From: Streptomyces sp. NBC_00370
GTDB lineage: Bacteria; Actinomycetota; Actinomycetes; Streptomycetales; Streptomycetaceae
NCBI RefSeq assembly: GCF_036084755.1
Contig: NZ_CP107968.1
Coordinates: 4,922,501 to 4,986,500, forward strand
DNA: 64,000 bases
Direction of reading: 5' to 3'
Part shown: one piece after another, positions 1 through 10,841 of the stretch
How the letters are laid out: the number at the start of each line of letters is the position of its first letter
How positions within the stretch are numbered: position 1 is the stretch's first letter
The notes under the pieces: generated by a model
What the model was told of the DNA's origin: nothing
The model's database searches: none
The model's input: the letters and a program-made list of their open reading frames with translations, nothing else
Position numbers and translations under genes: made by a program

Positions 1-2144
<2,144 letters not shown>

Positions 2145-2227
2145 TCAGTTGCTCGCGTCCACTGTGTTAGTTCTGAAGTAACGAACAGCTGTGTCCATAT
2201 CCGGTGTAGTTCGACATCTTCATAGTG

Positions 2228-2344
2228 TTTCGGTGGTCATTGCGTGAGGGAAACGCCCGGTTACATTCCGAACCCGGAAGCTAAGCCTCATTGCGCCGAT
2301 GGTACTGCAGGGGGGACCCTGTGGGAGAGTAGGACGCCGCCGAA
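2228..2344 (+). rRNA. 5S ribosomal RNA
   Basis: A 117-base sequence of Streptomyces 5S type: it opens with TTTCGGTGGTCATTGCG, contains the conserved CCGAACCCGGAAGCTAAG core, and closes with a 3' arm (CGCCGAAC) complementary to its 5' end. It lies 83 bases after the 23S gene, the normal 23S-5S order. Ends are set by the closing stem and may be off by two or three bases. Confidence 0.96.
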
Positions 2345-2366
2345 CAATTCTTCAGTTAGACCAGGG

Positions 2367-2399
2367 AAGCCCCTGCACCCACGTGGTGTAGGGGCTTTT
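2367..2399 (+). terminator. rRNA operon terminator
   Basis: A 14-base stem (AAGCCCCTGCACCC with GGTGTAGGGGCTTT) around an ACGT loop ends in a T run at 2396-2399. It starts 22 bases after the 5S gene, so it is a factor-independent terminator for the rRNA operon. Confidence 0.9.
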
Positions 2400-2435
2400 C
2401 TGCGTTCACGGTCATGTGCCGTTTAAGGTCGACGT

Positions 2436-3080
2436 ATGCGCTACGAACTGATCATCTTCGACAACGACGGCGTGCTGGTCGACAGCGAACCGATCTCCAA
2501 CACCATTCTCGCCGGCTATCTCACCGAGCTGGGACATCCCACCTCCTACGAGGACTCCCTGCGGGACTACATGGGCGCTGCGGTGCATCGCGTCCACGAC
2601 CTCATCGGTGCCCGTACCGGGCGTCTGCTACCCGACGACTTCGACGAGACCCTGCACTCCCGCGTCTTCGCCGCCTTCGAGCGCGAGTTGACGCCGGTCG
2701 ACGGCGTCGCGGATGTTCTGGAGAAGCTTGCCGCCGACGGGGTGCCGTACTGCGTGGCGTCCTCCGGGAGCCATGAGCGGATCAGGGTCGGGCATCGTAA
2801 GACCGGGCTCGACCGGTGGTTCGACGACCGGGTCATCTTCAGCGCGCAGGACGTCGGCAGGGGCAAGCCCGAGCCGGATCTCTTCCTTTATGCCGCCGAG
2901 CAGATGGGAGTCGCCCCCGACGTCTGCGCCGTCGTCGAGGATTCGCCGCTGGGTGTCGCGGCGGCCAGGGCCGCCGGGATGGATGTGTACGCGTTCGCTG
3001 CCATGACGCCCGCCGAGAAGCTGGCCGGGGCCAACGGGTACTTCGGCGGGATGAACGAACTGCTGGGATTGCTCGCCTGA
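2436..3080 (+). CDS. HAD-superfamily phosphatase (phosphoglycolate phosphatase / beta-phosphoglucomutase-like)
   Basis: A 214-residue cytoplasmic protein of the haloacid dehalogenase superfamily, subfamily with a small helical cap. Motif I is FDNDGVLVD with nucleophile D9 and acid D11. Motif II is the serine at about 109-110 (VASSGS), motif III is K144 (GRGKPEP), and motif IV is E168-D169 (VEDSPLG). All catalytic residues are present, so it should hydrolyse or transfer phosphate from a small metabolite; the substrate cannot be read from the sequence. It starts 36 bases past the rRNA terminator with a weak AAGG ribosome site. The MFS gene follows after 43 bases and may share its transcript. 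Confidence 0.9.
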   Translation: MRYELIIFDNDGVLVDSEPISNTILAGYLTELGHPTSYEDSLRDYMGAAVHRVHDLIGARTGRLLPDDFDETLHSRVFAAFERELTPVDGVADVLEKLAADGVPYCVASSGSHERIRVGHRKTGLDRWFDDRVIFSAQDVGRGKPEPDLFLYAAEQMGVAPDVCAVVEDSPLGVAAARAAGMDVYAFAAMTPAEKLAGANGYFGGMNELLGLLA

Positions 3081-3123
3081 TCCATCTACCCATGGGTAGC
3101 GCGGCGTCATACGCTTTCCGGCC

Positions 3124-4344
3124 ATGACAGATGTGCGGTTGCGGCACGGTCGGGCCTCCCTTGCGGTGAGCTTCTTCGCCCAGGGCGTGGCCTTCGCTCT
3201 CCTCGTCACCCGTATCCCCGCGATCCAGGACCGGTACGGGATATCCGACGGGCTGCTGCCGGTGTTCCTCGCCGCCGTACCCATTCTCGCGGGTGTCGGG
3301 AGTGTCGTCACCGAGAAGCTGGTCGCGAAGGTGCGGCCGAGCATGGTGCTGCGGTGTGCGCAGCCCGTGGTGCTGCTCGCTCTGCTCGGGGTCGGTGCCG
3401 GGGACGCGCTGTGGCAGATCGCCGTCTCCCTCGCTGCCTTCGGTCTTGCGGTGGGGGCGCTCGACGCGTCGATGAACATGCTCGGGGTGAGTCTCCAGCG
3501 GGCCTACGGGCGCAGCATCATGCTCGGGTTCCATGCCGCGTACAGCCTCGGTGGGATAGCCGGGGCCTCGCTGGCCTGGGCGGGGGCGCACTGGGATCTG
3601 TCGCTGCTGGTGTCGTATCTCCCGGTGGTGGTCGTGCTGCTGCCGCTGACGCTGATCGGCAGCCGGTGGTACGCCGATGCGACACCGGACGCGGTCGAGG
3701 CAGCCGCCGGGTCGGGGGACAAGCCCGTAACCGCGGGCAGCAAGCCCGTCGTCTTCAAGCTGCTGCTGCCCCTGTGTCTGGTGATGGCCTTCGCCTACAT
3801 CGGTGACTCCACCGTCTCGAACTGGAGCGCCAAGTACCTCCAGGACGTGCTGCACAGCTCGGAGGAGCTGGCGACCGTTCCGTACAACGCCTACATGGTG
3901 ACGACCCTGCTGGGCCGCGCCGTCGGGGACTTCGGCGTGCGGCGCTTCGGTGCTGTGGCTGTCGTGCGGTGCGGGACGGTGCTCGCCGCCGCCGGGTTCG
4001 GGGTGGTCGCCATCGCTTCGGGGCCCTGGGTGGGGATTCTCGGGTTCACGATGCTGGGTCTTGGGCTGTGTGTGATCGTGCCGCAGACCTTCGCCGCCGC
4101 CGGCCGGCTGTTTCCCGCCGCGAGTGACGCGGCGGTGGCGCGGCTCAACATCTTCAACTATGTGGGCTTTCTGATCGGGTCGCCGCTGGTGGGTGCCCTG
4201 GGTGACGCGTGGAGCTACCGGGGCGCGATGCTCGTGCCGATGGTGATGGTTCTGGTGACCCTCGTGTACGCCCGCTCGTTCGGGACGGACCCGGCCGGAT
4301 ACGGTGGCGGGCATGAGCGGCCGCGCACTGTTGATGTGGGATGA
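3124..4344 (+). CDS. MFS transporter
   Basis: A 406-residue integral membrane protein of the major facilitator superfamily, with about twelve hydrophobic segments in two halves separated by a hydrophilic loop near residues 180-200. The N-terminal part (SFFAQGVAFALLVTRIPAIQ) and overall layout resemble the FucP/YbjJ-type actinobacterial permeases. The substrate is unknown. There is no clear ribosome site upstream. Its last 32 bases overlap the start of the AcuC-like gene, so the two are probably translationally coupled. A frame on the opposite strand across this gene is a high-GC shadow. Confidence 0.85.
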   Translation: MTDVRLRHGRASLAVSFFAQGVAFALLVTRIPAIQDRYGISDGLLPVFLAAVPILAGVGSVVTEKLVAKVRPSMVLRCAQPVVLLALLGVGAGDALWQIAVSLAAFGLAVGALDASMNMLGVSLQRAYGRSIMLGFHAAYSLGGIAGASLAWAGAHWDLSLLVSYLPVVVVLLPLTLIGSRWYADATPDAVEAAAGSGDKPVTAGSKPVVFKLLLPLCLVMAFAYIGDSTVSNWSAKYLQDVLHSSEELATVPYNAYMVTTLLGRAVGDFGVRRFGAVAVVRCGTVLAAAGFGVVAIASGPWVGILGFTMLGLGLCVIVPQTFAAAGRLFPAASDAAVARLNIFNYVGFLIGSPLVGALGDAWSYRGAMLVPMVMVLVTLVYARSFGTDPAGYGGGHERPRTVDVG

Positions 4345-5485
4345 CGCAGTTTCGGGATACGACTTCGGACCCAGCCACCCGATGGATCCGGTACGGCTGG
4401 CGCTGACCATGGGGTTGGTCCGGGCGTACGGGCTGGACAGAGCGGTGGATGTGGTGGCGGCGCCGGCGGCGGGTGATTCGACGCTGCGGCTGGTGCACCA
4501 GGCCGAGTACGTCGAGGCCGTACGGCGGCTGTCGCTGGACCCGGGGTCCGCCGACGGGTCGTACGGTCTGGGGACGGCGGACGATCCGGCGTTCGCGGGG
4601 ATGCACGAGGCGTCGGCGCTGATCGCCGGGCAGTCGGTCGGTGCGGCGGAGGCGGTGTGGCGGGGCGAGGCCGCGCACGCGGTGAACTTCGCGGGTGGTC
4701 TGCATCATGCGATGCCGGGTGCCGCTTCGGGTTTCTGCATCTACAACGACGCGGCGCTGGCGATTGCCCGGCTGCTGGAGCTGGGTGCCGAGCGGGTGGC
4801 GTACATCGACGTCGACGTGCATCACGGCGACGGGGTCCAGGCGGCGTTCTGGGAGGACCCGCGGGTGCTGACCGTTTCGTTGCACGAGCATCCGCGGACG
4901 TTGTTCCCGGGGACGGGGTGGGCCGAGGAGACCGGGGCCGGTGCGGGGGAGGGTGGTGCGGTGAATGTGCCGCTGCCCGCGGGGACCGGGGACGAGGGCT
5001 GGTTGCGGGCGTTCCACGCCGTGGTGCCCGAGCTGGTGGCGGACTTCCGGCCGCAGGTGCTGGTGACGCAGCACGGCGCCGATACGCATATCGAGGATCC
5101 GCTGGCGCATCTCGCGGTGTCGCTGGACGCGCAGCGCGCGGTGCAGGCCGCCTGCCATGACCTGGCGCACGAGTACGCGGACGGGGGCCGCTGGCTGGCG
5201 CTGGGCGGTGGTGGTTACGCGGTGGTCGACGTGGTGCCCCGGTCCTGGGCGCATCTGGTGGGGATCGCCGCGCACGCGCCGGTCGACCCGCAGTCGGCTG
5301 TGCCGGCGTCGTGGCGGGACGAGGTGTACGCGCGGACGCGTCAGCCGGGTCCGGTGCGGATGACGGACGGGCGTACGGCGCAGTGGCAGCCGTGGGACGC
5401 GGGGTACGATCCGGCGGACCGGCTGGACCAGGCGGTGCTGGCGACGCGTAAGGCGGTGTTCCCGCTGCGGGGGCTGCTCGCCTGA
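4313..5485 (+). CDS. AcuC-like deacetylase (histone deacetylase superfamily)
   Basis: A 390-residue arginase/deacetylase-fold zinc hydrolase. The active-site pair H131-H132 lies in GGLHHAMPG. Zinc ligands D168 and H170 are in the DVDVHHGDG block and D257 is in QHGADTH, so the catalytic set is complete. In Bacillus the family removes acetyl groups from acetyl-CoA synthetase (AcuC); in Streptomyces the partner is probably also an acetylated metabolic enzyme, but this is inference. The ATG at 4313 is preferred over a GTG at 4304 because family members begin with this MSGRALL-type sequence. The gene overlaps the upstream permease by 32 bases. Confidence 0.88.
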   Translation: MSGRALLMWDDAVSGYDFGPSHPMDPVRLALTMGLVRAYGLDRAVDVVAAPAAGDSTLRLVHQAEYVEAVRRLSLDPGSADGSYGLGTADDPAFAGMHEASALIAGQSVGAAEAVWRGEAAHAVNFAGGLHHAMPGAASGFCIYNDAALAIARLLELGAERVAYIDVDVHHGDGVQAAFWEDPRVLTVSLHEHPRTLFPGTGWAEETGAGAGEGGAVNVPLPAGTGDEGWLRAFHAVVPELVADFRPQVLVTQHGADTHIEDPLAHLAVSLDAQRAVQAACHDLAHEYADGGRWLALGGGGYAVVDVVPRSWAHLVGIAAHAPVDPQSAVPASWRDEVYARTRQPGPVRMTDGRTAQWQPWDAGYDPADRLDQAVLATRKAVFPLRGLLA

Positions 5486-5611
5486 GCCGTCCGCCGGTTG
5501 GGCCGTGGCGGTGCGGGCACATGCGGGGGCGGCGCAGGCACGTTACGCCAACTGTGGGGTGTATACCGGGTTCCGGCCCCTCGCCGGTCCTGGTGCGCGA
5601 GCATCGGTGGT

Positions 5612-6427
5612 GTGTTGAGCACCGGAGCGTTGCGTGCGCATCTGCTGGCGGCCAGGCTGGCCGGTCCTGTGGCGACGTCGCGGGAGGAGAGTCTGCGCAG
5701 TTACCGGCTCTTCGCCGCCCGTGATCCGCGGGTGATGCTCGGCCTGGACCCCGAATGGGCCTGGGGGGAGCGGGACTTGCTCAGTCTCATGGCCGACAAG
5801 TGCGGGGTCTCCGCCGATCCCGGTCATGTGTCGGGGCAGGACGTGATCGATCCCGAGCGGACGCTCGGTGCGCTGGAGGCGTTCGCGGGGCGGCTGCGGC
5901 AGGCGGTGGCGGAGCGGGCGCCTGTGCTGTTCGGGACGGGCCATCCGCATCGGCTGCTGGGTTTCTACGCAGGTCTCGCAGACGCTTTGTCGGCGGCGGG
6001 ATGTGTTGTTCTCACACCTTCGCAGGGGCGATGTATCGACATAACGACCCGGTTCGGGGTACGCACGTACCGTCTTGACTACGTACGGGGCGTCGCGTTG
6101 GTGCGCGAACCGGGTGTTCGGTGCGCCGGGAGTGAGCCGGGCGCACACACCCATTCGCCGCTGCCCGTGCGGGTCGCGCTCGACGGTCTCGCGGAGGCCG
6201 GCCGGCCGCTGCCCGAGTTGGTGGTGGGGGACCACGGCTGGGTCTGCGGGGCAGGTCAGCTCGGCATTGAGGCGATCGGGCTGGCGGACACGGACGATCC
6301 GGCGCTGTTCGTCGGTGAGGCGGAGGGCCGGGTGTCCGTGGTGGTGCCACTTGATGACGCGGTGCGCTCCGATTACTACCGCCCGCTTACTCGCTATGTA
6401 CTCAATCGGGCGTGTCTGTCACAGTAA
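5612..6427 (+). CDS. Conserved actinobacterial protein, often labelled putative phosphatase
   Basis: A 271-residue soluble protein whose product I recognise only as a conserved Streptomyces protein next to the small DNA-binding gene that follows. It opens LSTGALRAHLLAARLAG, contains a GTGHPHRLLG segment near residue 110 and a GDHGWVCGAGQLG segment near 215. I cannot identify catalytic residues of any phosphatase family with certainty, so function is left open. The GTG at 5612 is chosen because the conserved sequence begins there; upstream sequence in the same frame is low-complexity. No membrane segment or signal peptide. Confidence 0.7.
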   Translation: MLSTGALRAHLLAARLAGPVATSREESLRSYRLFAARDPRVMLGLDPEWAWGERDLLSLMADKCGVSADPGHVSGQDVIDPERTLGALEAFAGRLRQAVAERAPVLFGTGHPHRLLGFYAGLADALSAAGCVVLTPSQGRCIDITTRFGVRTYRLDYVRGVALVREPGVRCAGSEPGAHTHSPLPVRVALDGLAEAGRPLPELVVGDHGWVCGAGQLGIEAIGLADTDDPALFVGEAEGRVSVVVPLDDAVRSDYYRPLTRYVLNRACLSQ

Positions 6428-6555
6428 TCAGCCGGAGGTTGCTCCTCTTCCCCACTCGTATCACCCGCCCCTAGTCTGGTGTGTGAGCGCACAGCGACGA
6501 AGAGTTACCGGAGGGGAAGCCGGTGGCCGTCGGGTGCGGAAGGTACAGGTGGGTC

Positions 6556-6768
6556 ATGGCTGCTGGCAGCGAGAGGCCTCTCAACGAGGTCAAGTTCCTT
6601 ACCGTGGCGGAGGTCGCCTCGGTGATGCGAGTGTCGAAGATGACCGTGTACCGGTTGGTGCACAGCGGTCATCTGCCGGCGATCCGGGTGGGCAGGTCTT
6701 TCCGGGTTCCGGAGCAAGCGGTTCACGAGTACCTCCGCGAGTCCTTTGTGGGGGTTGAGTCGGCCTGA
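6556..6768 (+). CDS. Small excisionase-family helix-turn-helix protein, BldC-like
   Basis: A 70-residue DNA-binding protein: a single MerR/excisionase-type winged helix (FLTVAEVASVMRVSKMTVYRL then GHLPAIRVGRSFRVPEQAVHEYL) and almost nothing else. Family members such as BldC bind direct repeats cooperatively and control development. The equivalent gene beside bS22 in S. coelicolor is, as I recall, bdtA, a target of the master repressor BldD; that link is from memory, not shown here. The ATG at 6556 is preferred over a GTG at 6523 because the conserved part starts there; AGGTGGG at 6547-6553 is a close-set ribosome site. Confidence 0.85.
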   Translation: MAAGSERPLNEVKFLTVAEVASVMRVSKMTVYRLVHSGHLPAIRVGRSFRVPEQAVHEYLRESFVGVESA

Positions 6769-6890
6769 GCTGAGCCGGCGGCATCCCCTCGGATTACGTC
6801 CCTCACTCGCTGACGGGTAGGCTAGGCCGACGTAGGTCGTGTGGGCCCAGACGCCCCGCACCGAGTGAAGAGAAGTGAGCGAGGGTAGTC

Positions 6891-6989
6891 GTGGGCTCTG
6901 TTATCAAGAAGCGGCGTAAGCGGATGGCCAAGAAGAAGCACCGCAAGCTGCTCAAGCGCACCCGCGTTCAGCGCCGCAACAAGAAGTAA
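6891..6989 (+). CDS. Small ribosomal subunit protein bS22 (AURKAIP1/COX24 domain)
   Basis: A 32-residue, extremely basic protein beginning MGSVIKKRRKRMAKKKHRK and ending QRRNKK. This is the actinobacterial small-subunit protein first seen in mycobacterial ribosomes as bS22, carrying the AURKAIP1/COX24 signature; it binds 16S rRNA. It is too short for normal gene callers. The GTG start at 6891 has GAGGG at 6881-6885 as ribosome site, and a strong terminator follows 19 bases after the stop. Confidence 0.93.
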   Translation: MGSVIKKRRKRMAKKKHRKLLKRTRVQRRNKK

Positions 6990-7008
6990 GCGGCAGCTGT
7001 TCGTACAT

Positions 7009-7045
7009 CCGCGGCCCTTCCACCAGCACGGTGGGAGGGCCGCGG
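7009..7045 (+). terminator. Terminator after bS22 gene
   Basis: A 16-base stem (CCGCGGCCCTTCCACC / GGTGGGAGGGCCGCGG, one mismatch) around the loop AGCAC. It lies between the bS22 stop and the epimerase gene, with no T run, as usual in Streptomyces. Confidence 0.75.
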
Positions 7046-7115
7046 TGTCATCCCCGGGCAATCGTGAACCGCTACGGTGACGCGTAGACGCAGTTCTAGG
7101 GGAAGGCAGTTGATC

Positions 7116-8171
7116 TTGGGCAAGGTCGTGCTCGTGACCGGAGTGGCCAGACAGCTGGGCGGCCGTTTCGTACGGCGCGTTCAACGCGACCCCGGTGTGG
7201 AGCGGGTGATCGCGGTCGACGCGGTTCCTCCCGAGCACCATTTGGGCGAGGCGGAATTCGTCCGGGCCGATATCCGTCAGCCGGCCATAGCGAGAGTTCT
7301 CGCCGAACACAGTGTCGACACCGTGGTTCATCTGGATGTGACGGGTACCGCGCTGGGCGGTACGGGCAGCCGTGCGTCGGTGAAGGAAAACAACGTCATC
7401 GGCACGATGCAGCTGCTCGGCGCCTGTCAGAAATCGCCGACGGTCCGCCGCCTCGTCGTCAAGTCCAGTACCAGCGTGTACGGTTCGGCGCCGCGCGATC
7501 CTGCCGTGTTCACCGAGACGATGCCGGCGAAGTCGCTGCCGAGCGGCGGATTCGCGAAGGACGCCGTCGAGGTCGAGGGGTACGTGCGCGGATTCGCGCG
7601 CCGCAGGCCCGATGTGGCTGTTTGCGTGCTGCGCTTCGCGAACATCCTGGGGCCCGCGGCCGATTCGCCGCTCGCCGAGTATCTGTCGCTGCCCGTGCTG
7701 CCGACGGTCTTCGGGTACGACCCGCGGCTGCAGTTCGTCCACGAGGACGACGTGATCGACGTCCTGCTGATCGCCGCGGCCGAGGCCAGGCGCGGGACGC
7801 TCAACAGCGGGACCTTCAACGTCGCCGGCGAGGGCGTGCTGCTGCTGTCGCAGTGCTCGCGGCGGCTGGGGCGGCCCACCGTGCCCGTGCTGCTGCCGGC
7901 GGTGACCTGGGTCGGCTCGGCGCTGCGTACGGCGGGGATGACGGACTTCTCGCCGGAGCAGATCCGGCTGCTGACCCACGGCAGGGTGGTCAGTACGGAC
8001 CAGATGCGCGAGACACTGGGATTCGTGCCCACGTATTCGACCGCGCAGACCTTCGCCGATTTCGCGCGGAGCCGTGGCGCGGGGCTGCTGCCGCCGCAGA
8101 CGGTGGCTCTCGCGGTCGACAGGCTGTCCCAATTCGTCAGCTCCCAACTCGTCGGCAAGGAGGGCATCTGA
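7116..8171 (+). CDS. NAD-dependent epimerase/dehydratase-like protein
   Basis: A 351-residue extended short-chain dehydrogenase. The N-terminus carries a Rossmann fold whose glycine motif is modified (VLVTGVARQLGG), followed by a nucleotide-sugar-epimerase-like core (SSTSVYGS near residue 120) and a C-terminal tail rich in conserved positions. The partner acyltransferase follows after one base, and both genes sit together beside bS22 and bldN in streptomycetes, so the two probably act on the same envelope lipid or glycolipid; that is inference. The TTG at 7116 is chosen because AGGGGAAGG (7098-7106) stands nine bases before it; a TTG at 7110 is too close. Confidence 0.8.
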   Translation: MGKVVLVTGVARQLGGRFVRRVQRDPGVERVIAVDAVPPEHHLGEAEFVRADIRQPAIARVLAEHSVDTVVHLDVTGTALGGTGSRASVKENNVIGTMQLLGACQKSPTVRRLVVKSSTSVYGSAPRDPAVFTETMPAKSLPSGGFAKDAVEVEGYVRGFARRRPDVAVCVLRFANILGPAADSPLAEYLSLPVLPTVFGYDPRLQFVHEDDVIDVLLIAAAEARRGTLNSGTFNVAGEGVLLLSQCSRRLGRPTVPVLLPAVTWVGSALRTAGMTDFSPEQIRLLTHGRVVSTDQMRETLGFVPTYSTAQTFADFARSRGAGLLPPQTVALAVDRLSQFVSSQLVGKEGI

Positions 8172-8172
8172 C

Positions 8173-9252
8173 ATGGCGGATGCCAAGGTCATCCCTTTCG
8201 GTGACGATCCGCGGTCCAGGCGGGGCGCGGCCGGCCGGCAGAAGCAGGCCAAGGACGCGGCCACGAAGCGTTCACAGGGCCGCACACGCAAACCGGGTGG
8301 ACTGATCCCCGTACCGGAGGAAGAGCCGCTCCAGCAGCCCGCGGCGGACGAGCGGTCCGCCGCCGGGCCGGAGCCGGCGGTGGCCGCGGCGGCGGAGCCC
8401 GAGCCGCGCGGCGACAGCTGGGAGCGCCGGCTGGCCGGCGGGCTGGCGTTCCTGCGGCGGCGGGTCACCGGGGATTACGAGGTCGACGAGTTCGGGTACG
8501 ACAAGGAGCTGACCGACCAGGTCCTGATGTCGCTGATTCGGCCGCTGTACGAGAAGTACTTCCGCGTCGAGGTGAAGGGCATCGAGAACATCCCGGCGGA
8601 GGGCGGGGCGCTCGTGGTGGCCAACCACTCGGGGACGCTGCCGTGGGACGGGCTGATGATGCAGGTCGCCGTCCATGACAACCATCCCGCCGAGCGGCAT
8701 CTGCGGCTGCTGGCCGCCGATCTGGTCTTCATGATGCCGGTCGTCAACGAGCTGGCGCGCAAGGCCGGGCACACCCTGGCGTGCGCGGAGGACGCGGAGC
8801 GGCTTCTGCAGCGCGGCGAGGTCGTCGGGGTGATGCCGGAGGGCTTCAAGGGCATCGGCAAGCCGTTCAGCGAGCGTTACAAGCTGCAGCGGTTCGGCCG
8901 GGGCGGGTTCGTGTCGACGGCGCTGCGCGCGGGGGCGCCGATCGTGCCGTGCTCGATCGTCGGGGCCGAGGAGATCTATCCGATGCTCGGCAACGCGAAG
9001 ACGGTCGCGCGGCTGCTGGGGATCCCGTACTTCCCGCTGACGCCGACGTTTCCGTGGCTGGGGCCGCTCGGGGCGGTGCCGCTGCCGACGAAGTGGACGA
9101 TCCAGTTCGGTGAGCCGATCCCCACGGACGGCTACCCGCCGGAGGCGGCGGAGGATCCGATGCTGATGTTCAACCTGACGGACCAGGTGCGGGAGCAGAT
9201 CCAGCACACGCTGTACAAGCTGCTGGTGCAGCGGCGGTCCGTGTTCTTCTGA
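8173..9252 (+). CDS. Lysophospholipid acyltransferase family protein
   Basis: A 359-residue protein with a basic, disordered N-terminal 85 residues and a PlsC-type acyltransferase core. Motif I is NHSGTLPWD (a variant of the NHxxxxD active site), followed by a VMPEGFKGIGKP segment equivalent to the acyl-acceptor-binding motif, and a proline-rich membrane-facing region near residue 300. It probably transfers an acyl chain to a glycerolipid at the inner membrane face. It begins one base after the epimerase-like gene stop, so the two form one operon. A 16-base perfect stem downstream separates it from the opposing rsbN gene. Confidence 0.85.
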   Translation: MADAKVIPFGDDPRSRRGAAGRQKQAKDAATKRSQGRTRKPGGLIPVPEEEPLQQPAADERSAAGPEPAVAAAAEPEPRGDSWERRLAGGLAFLRRRVTGDYEVDEFGYDKELTDQVLMSLIRPLYEKYFRVEVKGIENIPAEGGALVVANHSGTLPWDGLMMQVAVHDNHPAERHLRLLAADLVFMMPVVNELARKAGHTLACAEDAERLLQRGEVVGVMPEGFKGIGKPFSERYKLQRFGRGGFVSTALRAGAPIVPCSIVGAEEIYPMLGNAKTVARLLGIPYFPLTPTFPWLGPLGAVPLPTKWTIQFGEPIPTDGYPPEAAEDPMLMFNLTDQVREQIQHTLYKLLVQRRSVFF

Positions 9253-9290
9253 GGTCTTCTGAGTTCTTCTGAGGTCGGCCGCCGGGACAT

Positions 9291-9334
9291 GGCTGAGGCG
9301 CGGCGCTCCCTTTCGGGTGCGCCGCGCCTCAGCC
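9291..9334. terminator. Bidirectional terminator
   Basis: A perfect 16-base inverted repeat (GGCTGAGGCGCGGCGC at 9291-9306 and its complement at 9319-9334) with a 12-base loop lies between two convergent genes. It can stop transcripts from the acyltransferase and from rsbN. Confidence 0.85.
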
Positions 9335-9338
9335 GTGA

Positions 9339-10574
9339 TCAGTCGGCGTCTTCCGCGTTCAGGCCGAGGCCCGGCAGCAGATCCGGCAGCAGGGGCGGGA
9401 TCGTGACGTCCGGACCGGGGTTGCCGTTGTCCTGCTTGTCGGGCGGGGACGACGGTTCGTCGCTGTCCGACGGGGGGTCGAGCAGTCCGCCCGCACCGCC
9501 GTCGAGGAGGCCCTTGTCCGGCGTGCTGCCGGAGTGCGAGCGGGATCCCGACGGTGAGGGGGTGCCGCTCTCGTGGTGCGGGCCGCCGCTCTCGCTCTTG
9601 TGCGGTGAGGAGGGCGAGGGACTGTCCTTGTGGGCGGAGCCGCCGGCGTCCTGGGTGGAGCCAGGGCTGGTGGAGGTGGAGCGGTGGCGCTTCTCCGGGG
9701 TGGGTGGCAGCAGGGACTGGAGCGGGGCGACCTCTTCGTCTATGGCGTCGAAGACCGAACTGACCTGGTTTCCGACGTCGGTGAGCTGTACGGGCAGCCG
9801 GTCACGCACCCCGTTCCACGCCTGGCGGTGCGAGGCGGAGAACGACGAGAGCGTGGCGATCGGGCCGAGCGAGCCGTCCCGTTCGTACGCCTGGTGGAGC
9901 AGCCGGTGGCCTTGCGTGGCGTCGTACTTCATCCCGCTCAGCGCGCGCCGGATCTCGTTCAGCTGCTCGTGGTCGAGCTGGCCCGCGCGGTCGCGTTCGA
10001 GGAGCCGGCGGGCTTCGTTGAGGCGGGTCGAGGCGTGGTCGAGGTAGATCCCGCCCCGGGCGGAGTCGTCCCCCGCCATGCCGAGCTTGAAGTCCTCCAT
10101 GCCGCGTTTGAGCCCGTAGAGCGAGTCACCCGGCAGTGCGTTGTTGCTTGCCGCTGCCACGCCGCCGAACGCGCCGGCTGCCACGCCGACCGTGAGTCCG
10201 CCGGCGGCGAGACTCTTCGACCAGCGGGACCGCGGGCGCAGCTTCCGGAGCGGGGAGGCCCGGTGGGCACCCCTGCCTGCCGTCCGCTGCTCGGGCACCG
10301 TGGGGCCCGACGTCACACCTCCGCCGATTGTGCCTTCCCGCAGCATGGTCTCCATGGCTGCCACGAGCTGTGCTCGTTGCACCACTTTGACCTCGGGGTC
10401 CAGCGTCGGTCTCGGCAGTTCGCCGAGCCCGCTCGCCAGGGCCAACAGCCGCCCCTGTTCGGCCGGTTCGGCCGAATCGGCGGGCTGTTCGGCCGCCGCG
10501 CCCTGGACCGTCTGGTCTTCCAGGGCCTGGGCGAAGGCGTTCGCCCGCCGGTGTGACGAAACGTTCGCGATCAC
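9339..10574 (-). CDS. rsbN: Anti-sigma factor of BldN (RsbN)
   Basis: A 411-residue single-pass membrane protein next to bldN, the position of the known sigma-BldN anti-sigma factor RsbN. The first 120 residues are the cytoplasmic sigma-binding part (starting VIANVSSHRRANAFAQALE). A hydrophobic segment spans about 121-142. A DUF5667-type region (NALPGDSLYGLKRGMEDF onward) follows, then a long Ser/Pro-rich tail outside the cell. RsbN holds BldN inactive and so delays expression of chaplins, rodlins and bldM. The GTG at 10574 is preferred over the GTG at 10583, because GAGGAGGTG overlaps the latter and sits about seven bases before 10574. A BldN-type promoter lies 130 bases upstream. Confidence 0.88.
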   Translation of the reverse strand: MIANVSSHRRANAFAQALEDQTVQGAAAEQPADSAEPAEQGRLLALASGLGELPRPTLDPEVKVVQRAQLVAAMETMLREGTIGGGVTSGPTVPEQRTAGRGAHRASPLRKLRPRSRWSKSLAAGGLTVGVAAGAFGGVAAASNNALPGDSLYGLKRGMEDFKLGMAGDDSARGGIYLDHASTRLNEARRLLERDRAGQLDHEQLNEIRRALSGMKYDATQGHRLLHQAYERDGSLGPIATLSSFSASHRQAWNGVRDRLPVQLTDVGNQVSSVFDAIDEEVAPLQSLLPPTPEKRHRSTSTSPGSTQDAGGSAHKDSPSPSSPHKSESGGPHHESGTPSPSGSRSHSGSTPDKGLLDGGAGGLLDPPSDSDEPSSPPDKQDNGNPGPDVTIPPLLPDLLPGLGLNAEDAD

Positions 10575-10704
10575 TGGCGGCACCTCCTCTCGTCATGACG
10601 ATCGACTCCCCTGGGGGTCCGGAAGGTTGCACGCCTTGAGCGCAGCCACACGATCGAGTGAGTGGCTGCGAGCACGGCGTGACCGCAGGGAGCCTGCATC
10701 CCGC

Positions 10705-10733
10705 ACAACGAGCGGCGCGGCACTTGGGTTACG
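10705..10733 (-). promoter_or_regulatory. Probable sigma-BldN promoter for rsbN
   Basis: Read on the minus strand: CGTAAC (10733-10728), 17 bases, then CGTTGT (10710-10705). As I recall, BldN promoters have CGTAAC at -35 and CGTTG-type -10 hexamers. The site is between bldN and rsbN and points into rsbN, which fits BldN activating its own anti-sigma factor. Confidence 0.6.
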
Positions 10734-10841
10734 CGCGACGGATGATCGGACCAGTGCGTCATCGAGGCGTCACCGACTGTGAGTTGGGTCTTCGGCCGGA
10801 CAGGGCCCACCAGGGGTGGGCGGGGGTCGAGGGTGGTTCGG

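Noticed and set aside
2839..4410. A 523-codon minus-strand frame across the MFS gene
   Set aside because: It is an antisense shadow in high-GC DNA: the product is rich in His, Arg, Gln and Pro, and the plus strand encodes a clear permease.
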